A stretch of DNA of 64,000 nucleotides from Betaproteobacteria bacterium. GTDB lineage: Bacteria > Pseudomonadota > Gammaproteobacteria > Burkholderiales > Usitatibacteraceae. Each line of letters opens with the position of its first letter. Positions within the stretch are counted from its first letter, which is position 1. Shown piece after piece: positions 37,884 to 45,780 of the stretch. Position numbers and translations under genes: made by a program. Below the pieces are notes generated by a model that had not been told where the DNA came from, did not search any database, and worked only from the letters and a program-made list of their open reading frames with translations. Location: contig JADJMI010000029.1 in the NCBI GenBank assembly GCA_016709665.1, positions 186,001 through 250,000 of the forward strand, written 5' to 3'.

Positions 37884-38393
37884 CTAGTCCGAGCTGTGGG
37901 CGCCCCGGCCGATCTTCGCCGCCATGCGCTCGGCGGTGATCGGGTGCACGAAGGCGGAAATGTCCCCGCCGAGCACGGCGATCTCCCGGACGATCGTGGC
38001 CGAGAGGAACAGGTAGCGGTCCGAGGGCGTGAGGAACAGGGTTTCGACACCGGGCGCGAGGGTCCGGTTCATGCCGGCGAGCTGGAACTCGTACTCGAAG
38101 TCGGAGACGGCGCGCAGGCCCCGGAGGATGATCCCCGCCTTCTGGTCGCGGACGAAGTCCGAGAGCAGGCCCGCGAAACCCACGACCTTCACGTTGGCGT
38201 AGCCCGCGAGCACCTGCTCGGCGATGCCCACGCGCTCGGCCAGCGAGAAGAACGGGCGCTTCGCCTGGCTGTGCGCGACGGCGACCACCACCTCGTCGAA
38301 GAGGCGCGAGGCACGGCCCACGAGGTCCTCGTGGCCGTTCGTGATGGGATCGAACGTTCCGGGGTAGACGGCGCGCTTCACGGTCATGGTCAT
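37884..38393 (-). CDS. coaD: Phosphopantetheine adenylyltransferase
   Basis: The product (169 residues) transfers AMP to 4'-phosphopantetheine, the penultimate step of coenzyme A synthesis. Nucleotidyltransferase motif YPGTFDPITNGHEDLV and LSATIVREIA (ISSTxVR-like) are present, with RGLRAVSDFEYEFQLAGMN between. The ATG (38391-38393) overlaps the rsmD stop as ATGA. Its pathway partner coaE is at 51966. Confidence 0.96.
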   Translation of the reverse strand: MTMTVKRAVYPGTFDPITNGHEDLVGRASRLFDEVVVAVAHSQAKRPFFSLAERVGIAEQVLAGYANVKVVGFAGLLSDFVRDQKAGIILRGLRAVSDFEYEFQLAGMNRTLAPGVETLFLTPSDRYLFLSATIVREIAVLGGDISAFVHPITAERMAAKIGRGAHSSD

Positions 38394-39013
38394 GGTGTCT
38401 GGGGGGAGGGGGAAGTCCCGGGCAGGTACTCGAACAACGCGAACTTTACCGCGCCGGCGCTTGCTTCGCGCTTACAGGCCCACGCCGCCGAAGGAGGAAC
38501 CACCGTTTCCGCGGCCTCCACATAGACTCGCGCGCCCGGCACCAGGCGGGGTTCGAGGGCCGCAAGCGAGGGCCCGGCGAGGCCCGAGGCGTAGGGGGGA
38601 TCGACGAACGCCAGGTCGTAGCGATCGCCCGCGCGGGCCAGCCAGGCGATCGCGTCCGCCTGCACCACCTCGACACCCTCGGCGCCCAGGTCGGCGAGGC
38701 TCGCGCGCAGGTGGTCGCACACGCGGCGGTCGCGCTCGATCATCGTCACTCGGGAGGCGCCCCGGGAGCGGGCCTCGAACCCCAGCGCGCCGCTGCCGGC
38801 AAACAGGTCGAGGCAGGCGAGGCCATCGAGACGCTGGCCCAGCCAGTTGAAGAGGGTCTCGCGGACGCGATCGGGGGTGGGCCGCAGGCCATCGGCATCG
38901 GGAAAGCGCACGATGCGGCTGCGCCAGTCGCCGCCGATGATGCGAAGGCGGTTTCGCGCCGCGCCCGTTCGGCCGGCGGAAGGCGGTGACGCATTGCGTC
39001 GCGTGGCGGCCAT
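38390..39013 (-). CDS. rsmD: 16S rRNA (guanine966-N2)-methyltransferase RsmD
   Basis: The product (207 residues) methylates G966 of 16S rRNA. It shows RIIGGDWRSRIVRFP, RPTPDRVRETLFNWL, the SAM motif CLDLFAGSGALGFEA and the catalytic DPPY in LAFVDPPYASG. It forms a translationally coupled pair with coaD and is divergent from ftsY, the frequent rsmD-ftsY arrangement. Confidence 0.95.
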   Translation of the reverse strand: MAATRRNASPPSAGRTGAARNRLRIIGGDWRSRIVRFPDADGLRPTPDRVRETLFNWLGQRLDGLACLDLFAGSGALGFEARSRGASRVTMIERDRRVCDHLRASLADLGAEGVEVVQADAIAWLARAGDRYDLAFVDPPYASGLAGPSLAALEPRLVPGARVYVEAAETVVPPSAAWACKREASAGAVKFALFEYLPGTSPSPQTP

Positions 39014-39078
39014 CGCGGCGATCTTACCGTAAAATATTCGCGTTCCCTCTCCTCGCGGCCGTGCCTGCGCCGCCCCCC

Positions 39079-40026
39079 ATGTTCTCCTCGAAACCCAAGC
39101 CCGCGGACGACGCGCCCGCCTCCGACTGGAAGTCGCGCCTGAAGCGCGGGCTCGCCCTCACCGGGGCCAAGCTCAAGCAGGTGGCGGGCGTCTTCCGGTC
39201 GCACCCGCGGATCGACGAGGCGCTCTACGAGGCGCTCGAGTCGCAGCTTCTCGAGGCCGACGTGGGCGTGAAGGCCACGACCCACCTCGTCGAGAGCCTG
39301 CGCAAGGCGGCGAAGGACAAGCGGCTCGAGGATGGCGGCCAGCTCGAGCAGGAGCTCAAGGATTCCCTCACGGCGCTCGTCGCCCCACTCGAGAAGCCCC
39401 TGGGCGAGCTGCGCCCCCGTCCCTTCGTGATCCTCCTCGCCGGCGTGAACGGCGCGGGGAAGACCACCACCATCGGCAAGCTCACGCGCCTCTTCCAGTC
39501 GCAGGGACTCACGGTGCTGCTCGCCGCCGGCGACACCTTCCGCGCGGCGGCCCGCGAACAGCTGATGGCCTGGGGCGCCCGCCACGGCGTCACCGTGGTC
39601 TCCCAGGACGGGGGCGATTCGGCCGCGGTCATCTTCGACGCCATCCAGTCGGCGCGGGCCAAGGGCATCGATGTCGTTCTCGCGGACACCGCGGGGCGTC
39701 TGCCCACGCAGCTGCACCTGATGGAGGAGATCCGGAAGGTCAAGCGCGTCATCGCGAAGGCCGATCCCACGGCCCCGCACGAATCCTGGCTCGTCCTCGA
39801 CGCCAACACGGGCCAGAACGCCGTGCAGCAGGTGAAGGCGTTCGACTCGGCCCTCGCGCTCACCGGGCTCATCGTCACCAAGCTCGACGGTACGGCCAAG
39901 GGCGGCTCGGTGGCGGCCATCGCGCGCGAGCATCCGGTTCCCATCCGGTTCATCGGCATCGGCGAGAAGCCCGACGACCTGCGCCCCTTCGTCGCCGCGG
40001 AATTCGTCGAGGCGCTCTTCGAGTGA
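39079..40026 (+). CDS. ftsY: Signal recognition particle receptor FtsY
   Basis: The product (315 residues) is the SRP receptor GTPase that docks ribosome-SRP complexes at the membrane. The NG domain is complete: GVNGAGKTTTIGKL, DTAGRLPTQLHLMEE, TKLDGTAKGGSV and FIGIGEKPDDLRPF. The acidic A domain is very short. ATG 39079 starts MFSSKPKPADD; an earlier in-frame ATG overlaps rsmD's upstream region and is not supported. An A/T-rich TAAAAT at 39030-39035 could be its -10. The stop overlaps the ftsE GTG start. Confidence 0.95.
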   Translation: MFSSKPKPADDAPASDWKSRLKRGLALTGAKLKQVAGVFRSHPRIDEALYEALESQLLEADVGVKATTHLVESLRKAAKDKRLEDGGQLEQELKDSLTALVAPLEKPLGELRPRPFVILLAGVNGAGKTTTIGKLTRLFQSQGLTVLLAAGDTFRAAAREQLMAWGARHGVTVVSQDGGDSAAVIFDAIQSARAKGIDVVLADTAGRLPTQLHLMEEIRKVKRVIAKADPTAPHESWLVLDANTGQNAVQQVKAFDSALALTGLIVTKLDGTAKGGSVAAIAREHPVPIRFIGIGEKPDDLRPFVAAEFVEALFE

Positions 40027-40706
40027 TCCAGTTCTCGGCCGTCGCGAAGCGCTACCCCACGGGCTACGAGGCGCTCCGGGACGTATCGTTCGAGGTGGCC
40101 GAGGGCGAGCTCGTCGTGGTGACGGGCCATTCGGGCGCGGGGAAATCCACCCTCCTCAAGCTCGCGGCCGGCATCGAGCGCGCCACGCGCGGCAGCGTGA
40201 TCGTGAACGGCCAGAACCTCTCCTCGCTCGGCGAGACGGCCCTCGCGGTGCTGCGGCGCCACATCGGCTTCGTCTTCCAGGACCACAAGCTGCTCTTCGA
40301 CCGCAGCGCCGGCGAGAACGTCGCCCTGCCGCTTCGCATCGCGGGCACGGCATCGGACGAGACCGGCCGGCGCGTGCGCGCCGCGCTGGACAAGGTGGGG
40401 CTGCTGGCCCGGGAAAAGGCCTTGCCGATCACGCTCTCCGGCGGCGAGCAGCAGCGGCTGTGCATCGCGCGGGCCATCGTGAACCGGCCGGCCATCCTCG
40501 TGGCCGACGAACCCACCGGCAACCTCGACGCCGAGTCGTCCCGATCCATCCTCGAGCTCTTCCTTTCCTTCCATCGCGTGGGCGTCACGGTGCTCCTGTC
40601 CACGCACGACGAATCCAGCCTCGCGCTGCTCGGCGGCCGTCGCCTCGCGTTGCGCGGCGGGCTCGTCGAATCGGCGGACCGCGCCGGCGAGGCCGTTCCG
40701 GGATGA
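40023..40706 (+). CDS. ftsE: Cell division ATP-binding protein FtsE
   Basis: The product (227 residues) is the ABC ATPase that drives FtsX to activate septal peptidoglycan hydrolases. Walker A is GHSGAGKST, the signature is LSGGEQQR, and Walker B is ILVADEPTGNLD. The GTG start (40023-40025) overlaps the ftsY stop as GTGA, and its own stop overlaps the ftsX ATG. The ftsY-ftsE-ftsX-rpoH order is classical. Confidence 0.96.
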   Translation: MIQFSAVAKRYPTGYEALRDVSFEVAEGELVVVTGHSGAGKSTLLKLAAGIERATRGSVIVNGQNLSSLGETALAVLRRHIGFVFQDHKLLFDRSAGENVALPLRIAGTASDETGRRVRAALDKVGLLAREKALPITLSGGEQQRLCIARAIVNRPAILVADEPTGNLDAESSRSILELFLSFHRVGVTVLLSTHDESSLALLGGRRLALRGGLVESADRAGEAVPG

Positions 40707-41614
40707 ACGCCTGGATCCGCACCCATCGCCACGCCCTCGCCGATGCCCTGCGGCGCCTGGCCGCGCAGCCCGGCGCGAGCCTCGTCGCGGTGTTCGTGAT
40801 CGCGATCGCCGTCGCGATCCCGGTCCTGGGCGTGGCCCTCGTGCGCAGCGTCGATGCGGCCGTGGGCGGGCTCGACACCGATCCGCACGTAAACGTCTTC
40901 CTCACCCTGGATGCCACGGAAGACGACGCGAAGCGCGTGGAGGCCGCCTTGCGAGCCCACCCGCAGTCGGCGGCCGTCAAGTTCGTTCCCCGCGCGAAGG
41001 CGCTGGAGGAACTCAAGGCCACGACGCACCTGGCCGAACTGCTCGCCAACCTCGAGCGCAACCCCCTGCCCCACGCCTTCACCGTCCGCACGCGCACGGC
41101 GGACCCGGCGCAGCTCGCCGCCGTTCGCACGGCCTGGCTCCAGCTGCCCAGGGTCGAGCAGGTTTCGGCCGAATTCGAGTGGGCCGAAAAGCTCGGCCGT
41201 TGGACCCGGTTCGCGGGTCGCGCCCTGGCCGGCGGCGCCCTGCTGCTCGCCCTGGCCGTCCTGTTCATCGTCGGCCACCTCATCCGGCTGCAGGTCGTCA
41301 CCCGCCGGGAGGAAATCGAGGTGAGCCAGCTCATCGGCGCCACGGCCGGGGACGTGCGGCGTCCCTTCCTGTATCACGGCGCCCTGCAGGGGCTGGCCGC
41401 CGGCGGGTGCGCCTTGGCCCTGGCGGCGGGCCTCATCGTATGGCTCAACGCGGAATTGTCAGCCCTTACTAGCTCCTATGCCTATGAATTCAAAATAGTA
41501 TTCTTGGATTCGTCGACACTCTTGGCGGTCCTCCTCGGCACCGCGCTCCTGGGCTGGGTCGGCGCCTGGATCTCCGTTTCCCGGGAGCTTCGTCGCTTCG
41601 CCGGGCGGTCCTGA
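40703..41614 (+). CDS. ftsX: Cell division permease-like protein FtsX
   Basis: The product (303 residues) is the membrane partner of FtsE. It has a first helix at VAVFVIAIAVAIPVLGVALV, a periplasmic domain with AVKFVPRAKALEELK, and a block of three C-terminal helices, with RREEIEVSQLIGATAGDVRRPF between the second and third. The last ~50 codons contain a locally A/T-richer patch near 41460-41510 (SSYAYEFKIVFLDS). It is coupled to ftsE and 71 nt ahead of rpoH. Confidence 0.95.
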   Translation: MNAWIRTHRHALADALRRLAAQPGASLVAVFVIAIAVAIPVLGVALVRSVDAAVGGLDTDPHVNVFLTLDATEDDAKRVEAALRAHPQSAAVKFVPRAKALEELKATTHLAELLANLERNPLPHAFTVRTRTADPAQLAAVRTAWLQLPRVEQVSAEFEWAEKLGRWTRFAGRALAGGALLLALAVLFIVGHLIRLQVVTRREEIEVSQLIGATAGDVRRPFLYHGALQGLAAGGCALALAAGLIVWLNAELSALTSSYAYEFKIVFLDSSTLLAVLLGTALLGWVGAWISVSRELRRFAGRS

Positions 41615-41631
41615 GGGAACCCCCGGCCCCT

Positions 41632-41658
41632 TTAGCACTCCAATCGCAGGAGTGCTAA
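41632..41658 (+). promoter_or_regulatory. Perfect CIRCE element (HrcA operator) upstream of rpoH
   Basis: TTAGCACTC (41632-41640), a 9-nt spacer, and GAGTGCTAA (41650-41658) match the consensus CIRCE inverted repeat at all 18 arm positions with the canonical spacing. It ends 27 nt before the rpoH ATG, just upstream of the ribosome site AAGGAGG (41671-41677), so bound HrcA would block transcription or the RNA form would sit in the 5' leader. Confidence 0.93.
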
Positions 41659-41685
41659 ACTTGCAAGCCCAAGGAGGCCAATTAG

Positions 41686-42537
41686 ATGAACGCTGCGTCG
41701 CTGCCCATCCCGTCCCCCATCTCGAGCCTGGAGTCCTACATCCACGCCGTGAACGCGATTCCCATGCTCAGCGTGGAACGCGAAGTGGAACTGGGTCGCC
41801 GGCTTCGCTCCGAGAGCGACGTCTCCGCCGCCCGCGACCTGGTCGTCTCGCACCTGAGGCTCGTGGTGTCCGTCGCCCGCAACTACATGGGCTACGGGCT
41901 GCCGCAGGCCGACCTCATCCAGGAAGGCAACGTCGGCCTCATGAAGGCGGTGCGCCGCTTCGACCCGGAGCGCGGCGTGCGCCTCGCCTCGTTCGCGATC
42001 CACTGGATCAAGGCCGAGATCCACGAGTACATCCTGCGCAACTGGCGCCTGGTGAAGGTCGCCACGACCAAGGCGCAACGGAAGCTCTTCTTCAACCTGC
42101 GCAGCATGAAGGCCACGAGCGCCACCCTCACGCCGGACCAGGTGCGGGACATGGCGACGACCCTCAACGTGAAGGAAAGCGACGTGGTGGAGATGGAGCA
42201 GCGCCTCCAGGGCCACGACCTCACGCTCGACCCCTCGCCGGAGGACGGCGAGGAGCGCGTCGGCCCCATCGCCTTCCTGGCGGACGCGGCCGAAGGCCCC
42301 GCCGAACAGGTCGAGCGCGTCCAGACCGAGAAGCTCGAGAGCGAAGGCCTCGCCGGCGCCCTCGCGAGCCTCGATCCGCGCAGCCGCCGCATCGTCGAGG
42401 CTCGTTGGCTGGCCCGGGGCGAGCCGAGCACGCTGCACGAGCTGGCCGACGAGTTCGGCGTTTCGGCCGAGCGCATCCGCCAGATCGAGGCGAAGGCGCT
42501 CACGAAGATGAAGAGCGCGCTCGCGGGCGTCCGCTAG
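41686..42537 (+). CDS. rpoH: RNA polymerase heat-shock sigma factor RpoH (sigma-32)
   Basis: The product (283 residues) directs transcription of heat-shock genes. Region 2 contains NYMGYGLPQADLIQEGNVGLM and RRFDPERGVRLASFAIHWIK. The RpoH-specific box QRKLFFNLR is exact. Region 4 ends FGVSAERIRQIEAKALTKMK. It has a strong AAGGAGG ribosome site 8 nt before the ATG. A perfect CIRCE element precedes it, implying HrcA repression in addition to the chaperone-based control known for sigma-32. A strong bidirectional terminator follows. Confidence 0.97.
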   Translation: MNAASLPIPSPISSLESYIHAVNAIPMLSVEREVELGRRLRSESDVSAARDLVVSHLRLVVSVARNYMGYGLPQADLIQEGNVGLMKAVRRFDPERGVRLASFAIHWIKAEIHEYILRNWRLVKVATTKAQRKLFFNLRSMKATSATLTPDQVRDMATTLNVKESDVVEMEQRLQGHDLTLDPSPEDGEERVGPIAFLADAAEGPAEQVERVQTEKLESEGLAGALASLDPRSRRIVEARWLARGEPSTLHELADEFGVSAERIRQIEAKALTKMKSALAGVR

Positions 42538-42556
42538 GAGCTGCCCGCACCCGCGA

Positions 42557-42588
42557 AAAGGGCCGCGAGCTTGCGCTCGCGGCCCTTT
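42557..42588. terminator. Bidirectional terminator between rpoH and sco1
   Basis: A perfect 14-bp stem (AAAGGGCCGCGAGC at 42557-42570 with its complement at 42575-42588) has a 4-nt loop and A/T ends. It serves the convergent rpoH and cox-assembly transcripts. Confidence 0.88.
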
Positions 42589-42606
42589 GCCTTTGGCGAA
42601 GCCCGT

Positions 42607-43209
42607 TCAGGCGTTGTTGAGCAGGACCTTCAGGTCCGCGGCCATCTTGTCGGCGGCCATGCCGTAGGCGAACACGAGGCGCAGCTTGCCCTGGGGGTCG
42701 AACACCAGCGTCTGCGCGGAATGGTCGACCGTGTAGGTCTGCGGCGTCGAGCCCGGCCGCTCGGCCGCGTAGATCTTGAAGTCCTTCGTCACCTTGGCCG
42801 TCTGCGCCGCGTCCCCGAAGAGGCCGAGGAAGTCCGGGTTGAATGCGGGAACGTAGTTCCGGAGCAGTTCGGCGGTGTCGCGCTTCGGGTCGATGGTCAC
42901 GAAGAGCACCTGGACGCGGCCGGCATCCGGGCCGAGGATCTTCATCGCGCCGGCCAGGTCCGACAGCGTCGTCGGGCACACGTCGGGGCACTGCGTGTAG
43001 CCGAAGAAGAGCGTCACCGCCTTGCCCCGGAAATCGGCGAGCGTACGCTCCTTGCCGTTGTGGTCCGTGAGGCGGAAGTCCGGCCCGATGTCCGCGCCCG
43101 TCACGTCGACGCCGTTGAAGACGGGCTTCGAGAAGGGCAGCAGCTTGTCGCATCCGGCCGCGAGGGCGATCGCGGGCAGGCCGGCGAGGAAGGCGCGTCG
43201 CGAGCTCAT
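42607..43209 (-). CDS. SCO1/SenC-family copper chaperone
   Basis: The product (200 residues) delivers copper to, or reduces, the CuA site of cytochrome oxidase subunit II. A lipoprotein signal ends in LAAGC (Cys20) after a possible twin-arginine-like SSRRAFLAG. The thioredoxin fold has the copper motif TQCPDVCPTT and the conserved histidine in TVDHSAQTLVFDPQG. The ATG (43207-43209) overlaps the ctaB stop. It is the last gene of the oxidase assembly cluster. Confidence 0.93.
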   Translation of the reverse strand: MSSRRAFLAGLPAIALAAGCDKLLPFSKPVFNGVDVTGADIGPDFRLTDHNGKERTLADFRGKAVTLFFGYTQCPDVCPTTLSDLAGAMKILGPDAGRVQVLFVTIDPKRDTAELLRNYVPAFNPDFLGLFGDAAQTAKVTKDFKIYAAERPGSTPQTYTVDHSAQTLVFDPQGKLRLVFAYGMAADKMAADLKVLLNNA

Positions 43210-44109
43210 GGCGCCGACAGAAGGGGCAGGTAGTGATCGATCATCAGCGCGGCGAAAAGCGCCGCGAGGTAGAAGATCGAATACGCGAAGGTGCGCTTGG
43301 CGACGGTGTCCGTGTACGCCACGTAGAGGACGATCGCGTAGAAGAGGAACACCGCGTCCAGGATGAGCGCCGAGCCCAGGTAGAAATAGCCCGCCATGCC
43401 CGTGGCGAACGGCATGAGCGTCGTCGCGATCATCACCAGCGTATAGAGCAGCAGGTGCAGGCGCGTGAAGGATTCGCCGTGCGTGACCGGCAGCATGGGG
43501 ATGCCGGCGCGCGCGTATTCCTTGCGGCGGTAGAGCGCGAGCGCCCAGAAATGCGGCGGCGTCCACGCGAAGATGATGAGGAAGAGGAGCAGCGGCTGGT
43601 ACGGCACGTCGCCCGTGATCGCGGCCCAGCCGAGCACCGGCGGCATCGCGCCGGAGGCACCGCCGATCACGATGTTCTGCGGCGTCGAGGGCTTGAGGAT
43701 GATCGTGTAGACGATGGCGTAGCCCACGAACGTGGCGAGCGTGAGCCACATCGTGAGCGGGTTCACGGCGTGCCAGAGGATCGCGAGGCCCAGCCCGCCG
43801 ACGGCGCCCGACAGCATCAGGATCTGCGCGGTCGAGATGGTGCCCATGACGGTGGGGCGGCCGCGGGTGCGGGCCATCACCGCGTCGAATTTCTCCTCCA
43901 CCAGGCAGTTGAACGCCGCCGCCGCGCCCGCCACGAGGGCGATGCCGACGGTCGCGTAAAGCGTGAGGGCGAGCGGGCGGCATCGCGGGCGCCGCGAGCA
44001 GCATCCCGATCACCGCCGTGAAGACGATGAGCGAGACGACGCGCGGCTTCATGAGGCGCCAGAACTGGCCCAGCACGTCGGCGCTGCGGGAAATCGCGTG
44101 GTCGGTCAT
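43206..44109 (-). CDS. ctaB: Protohaem IX farnesyltransferase (haem O synthase), frameshifted
   Basis: CtaB/CyoE attaches the farnesyl chain to protohaem, giving haem O. ATG 44109 starts DVLGQFWRLMKPRVVSLIVF and continues to APAMPP. One frame over, the chain resumes LALTLYATVGIALVAG, then FNCLVEEKFDAVMARTRGRP (the Asp-rich prenyl-binding motif) and TPPHFWALALYRRKEYA, and ends at 43206. Dropping one G on the + strand from the GGG at 43976-43978 restores a ~300-residue protein with about eight helices. Since haem A synthesis needs this step, error in the sequence is more likely than loss. A TATAAT precedes it at 44167-44172. Confidence 0.9.
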
Positions 44110-44166
44110 CGGTCGTCGGGTGTGGTCGCGGCGGGGGGCGGAAACCGGGCGCCGGCGGAAGCGGCA

Positions 44167-44172
44167 ATTATA
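44167..44172 (-). promoter_or_regulatory. -10 hexamer upstream of ctaB
   Basis: TATAAT on the minus strand lies 57 nt before the ctaB ATG, in the 81-nt gap after the thioredoxin-fold gene, the slot where ctaA usually stands. No consensus -35 was seen. It could give ctaB-sco1 its own promoter. Confidence 0.45.
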
Positions 44173-44190
44173 CCGTCCGGATCGATCCGC

Positions 44191-44748
44191 TCAGCCGATC
44201 TGGGATGCCTTCAGCAGGCGTTTGAGGTCTCCCAGCATCTTCTTGGCATCCGCGTTCGCCGGGAAGCGCATCATCACCCGCCCCTCGGGGTCGGCGAGGT
44301 AGAAGTGGGCGCGGTCGTTCAGGGGCACCGGCGGAAGGGCGAGCCCGATCGGCGGGGCGAGGACCACCAGCCCCTCGTGCGCCGCCAGGGCTTCGGCGGC
44401 CAACGGCTTCGAGTCGTCGGCGACGAAGACGCGCTCCACCCGGGCCGCGTCGCGTCCGAGCGCCAGGCGCACCTGCCGCATGAGCGTGAGCTTTTCCGCA
44501 CAGGCGGCCGGGCACTCGCCGGAATCGGAGGCGACGAGGATCCACTTGCCGCGCAGTTCCTCGAACCGGAACCGCCCGCCGCTCTGGCGCCCGAGCGGCG
44601 CGGCGGGAAAGGCTGCGGGAGGAGTCACGAAATCCCCGTAGTTGGTCGACTTTTCGGGCGGGAAGAAGTGGTACGCCAGGGTCGAGGCGACGATCGGCAG
44701 CGCGAAGAGCGCCATGATCGCGAGGAGTTTCGCGCGCGGGCTAGCCAT
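44191..44748 (-). CDS. Membrane-anchored thioredoxin-fold (SCO-like) cytochrome oxidase assembly protein
   Basis: The product (185 residues) has one N-terminal membrane anchor (LLAIMALFALPIVASTLAYHF) and a periplasmic domain with SGECPAACAEKL, a CxxxC pair like that of SCO proteins, within a thioredoxin-like frame (WILVASDSGEC, FYLADPEGRVMMRF). It resembles the uncharacterised protein regularly found between SURF1 and haem A synthase in betaproteobacterial oxidase clusters. A copper or disulfide role in oxidase assembly is inferred from motif and position. It overlaps the surf1 3' end by 8 nt. Confidence 0.83.
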   Translation of the reverse strand: MASPRAKLLAIMALFALPIVASTLAYHFFPPEKSTNYGDFVTPPAAFPAAPLGRQSGGRFRFEELRGKWILVASDSGECPAACAEKLTLMRQVRLALGRDAARVERVFVADDSKPLAAEALAAHEGLVVLAPPIGLALPPVPLNDRAHFYLADPEGRVMMRFPANADAKKMLGDLKRLLKASQIG

Positions 44749-45454
44749 GGCCTGCCTTTCGCCAGTTGAGCGCCACCCACAGCACCGCCACCGTGGCGGC
44801 GAGCGAGAACCACGTGAGCGAGTACTCGCGGTGCTTCGCGATGCCGGCGTCGGGCCTTTCCTCGACGACGACGAGACCCTCGCCCGGCGGCGAGGCGAGC
44901 AGCACGACGGGCACCACGGGTTCCTTCGTGCGCTGCGCGAAGCGCTCGATCGACAGGTTCTGCCAGACCTTGCCCTCGACGACGTCGGCCGAAAGTTCGA
45001 GGAAGCGCGCGGGCGGCAGCACGGCGAGCCCGGTGACGGCGCGCTCGCCTTCCGGCGCGGCGACCTCGGGCGGGGCCGGGTAGGCGGGCCCGCGCGCCAC
45101 CCACCCGCGGTTCACCAGCAGGATCGCGCCGGACGGGGCGATGCGAAAGGGCGTCATCACGTGATACCCGGCCCGGCCGCCGTGGATGCGGTTGTCGACG
45201 AAGATCTGGCCCTCGGGCAGGAAGCGGCCCTGCGCGCGGACGCGGCGGAACAGCAGGTCCTGCGCCGAGCCGCCCGCCCCGGTGATCGTGACGGGTGCCG
45301 CCGCCACGCGGGCCTCGAGGAGCGCCTGGCGCTCGGTCTTCTCCGCGGCACGCCGGTCCTGCCAGTTGCCGAGCCACAGCGTGAGCGCCATGAGGGCGAA
45401 GGCCGCGACGGTCGGGACGGGGCGGGGCGCGAAGTCGACGGGGCCGATCCTCAC
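44741..45454 (-). CDS. SURF1-family cytochrome oxidase biogenesis protein
   Basis: The product (237 residues) has the family's two flanking helices: N-terminal VAAFALMALTLWLGNWQ (ending in the conserved GxWQ-like motif) and C-terminal YSLTWFSLAATVAVLWVAL. The periplasmic region contains FVDNRIHGGRAGYHVMTPF and ILLVNRGWVARG. SURF1 helps place haem A in subunit I. The GTG at 45454 is chosen because the membrane segment follows; the longer open frame upstream is antisense to DUF2909 and has no homology. Confidence 0.92.
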   Translation of the reverse strand: MRIGPVDFAPRPVPTVAAFALMALTLWLGNWQDRRAAEKTERQALLEARVAAAPVTITGAGGSAQDLLFRRVRAQGRFLPEGQIFVDNRIHGGRAGYHVMTPFRIAPSGAILLVNRGWVARGPAYPAPPEVAAPEGERAVTGLAVLPPARFLELSADVVEGKVWQNLSIERFAQRTKEPVVPVVLLASPPGEGLVVVEERPDAGIAKHREYSLTWFSLAATVAVLWVALNWRKAGHG

Positions 45455-45520
45455 GGGATCGCCCTCCCGGCGGCGGCGTAGAATGGCGCTTCGATCGCGC
45501 TCCGGCCGCCGCATCCCGCC

Positions 45521-45718
45521 ATGAAAATCGTCGTCATCCTGCTGCTCTTCGCGGTCATCGCCAGTCTCTTCTCGGGCCTTTTCTTCGTCTACAAGGACAA
45601 GGGCAACAGCAAGCGCGCGGTCACCGCGCTCACGATCCGCATCGGCCTGTCGGTGCTCGTTTTCCTCATCCTCATCGGATCGTACTGGTTCGGACTCGTT
45701 CCCGGCGGCAAGCTCTAG
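45521..45718 (+). CDS. Twin-transmembrane protein (DUF2909 family)
   Basis: The product (65 residues) is two hydrophobic helices (VVILLLFAVIASLFSGLFF and IGLSVLVFLILIGSYWFGL) joined by a basic loop with KDKGNSKRAVTALTIRIG. The family is found within betaproteobacterial oxidase clusters; its function is not established. It is the only gene in the cluster on the + strand. A TAGAAT (45479-45484) may be its -10, and it is followed by the shared terminator at 45731-45763. Confidence 0.88.
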   Translation: MKIVVILLLFAVIASLFSGLFFVYKDKGNSKRAVTALTIRIGLSVLVFLILIGSYWFGLVPGGKL

Positions 45719-45730
45719 GAATCGCACCGG

Positions 45731-45763
45731 AAAAAAAAGCCGCACCGAGGTGCGGCTTTTTTT
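45731..45763. terminator. Bidirectional terminator between DUF2909 and coxC
   Basis: The stem GCCGCACC (45739-45746) pairs with GGTGCGGC (45749-45756), flanked by a run of eight A on one side and seven T on the other. It should end both the + strand DUF2909 transcript and the minus-strand coxC transcript, so surf1 and later genes need another promoter. Confidence 0.9.
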
Positions 45764-45780
45764 CGTCCGGACGAGCCTCG

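Noticed and set aside
37601..38050. A 149-codon form of the ferredoxin
   Set aside because: The extra N-terminal part is an out-of-frame reading of coaD; the ferredoxin family starts at MALKITDQC (37870).
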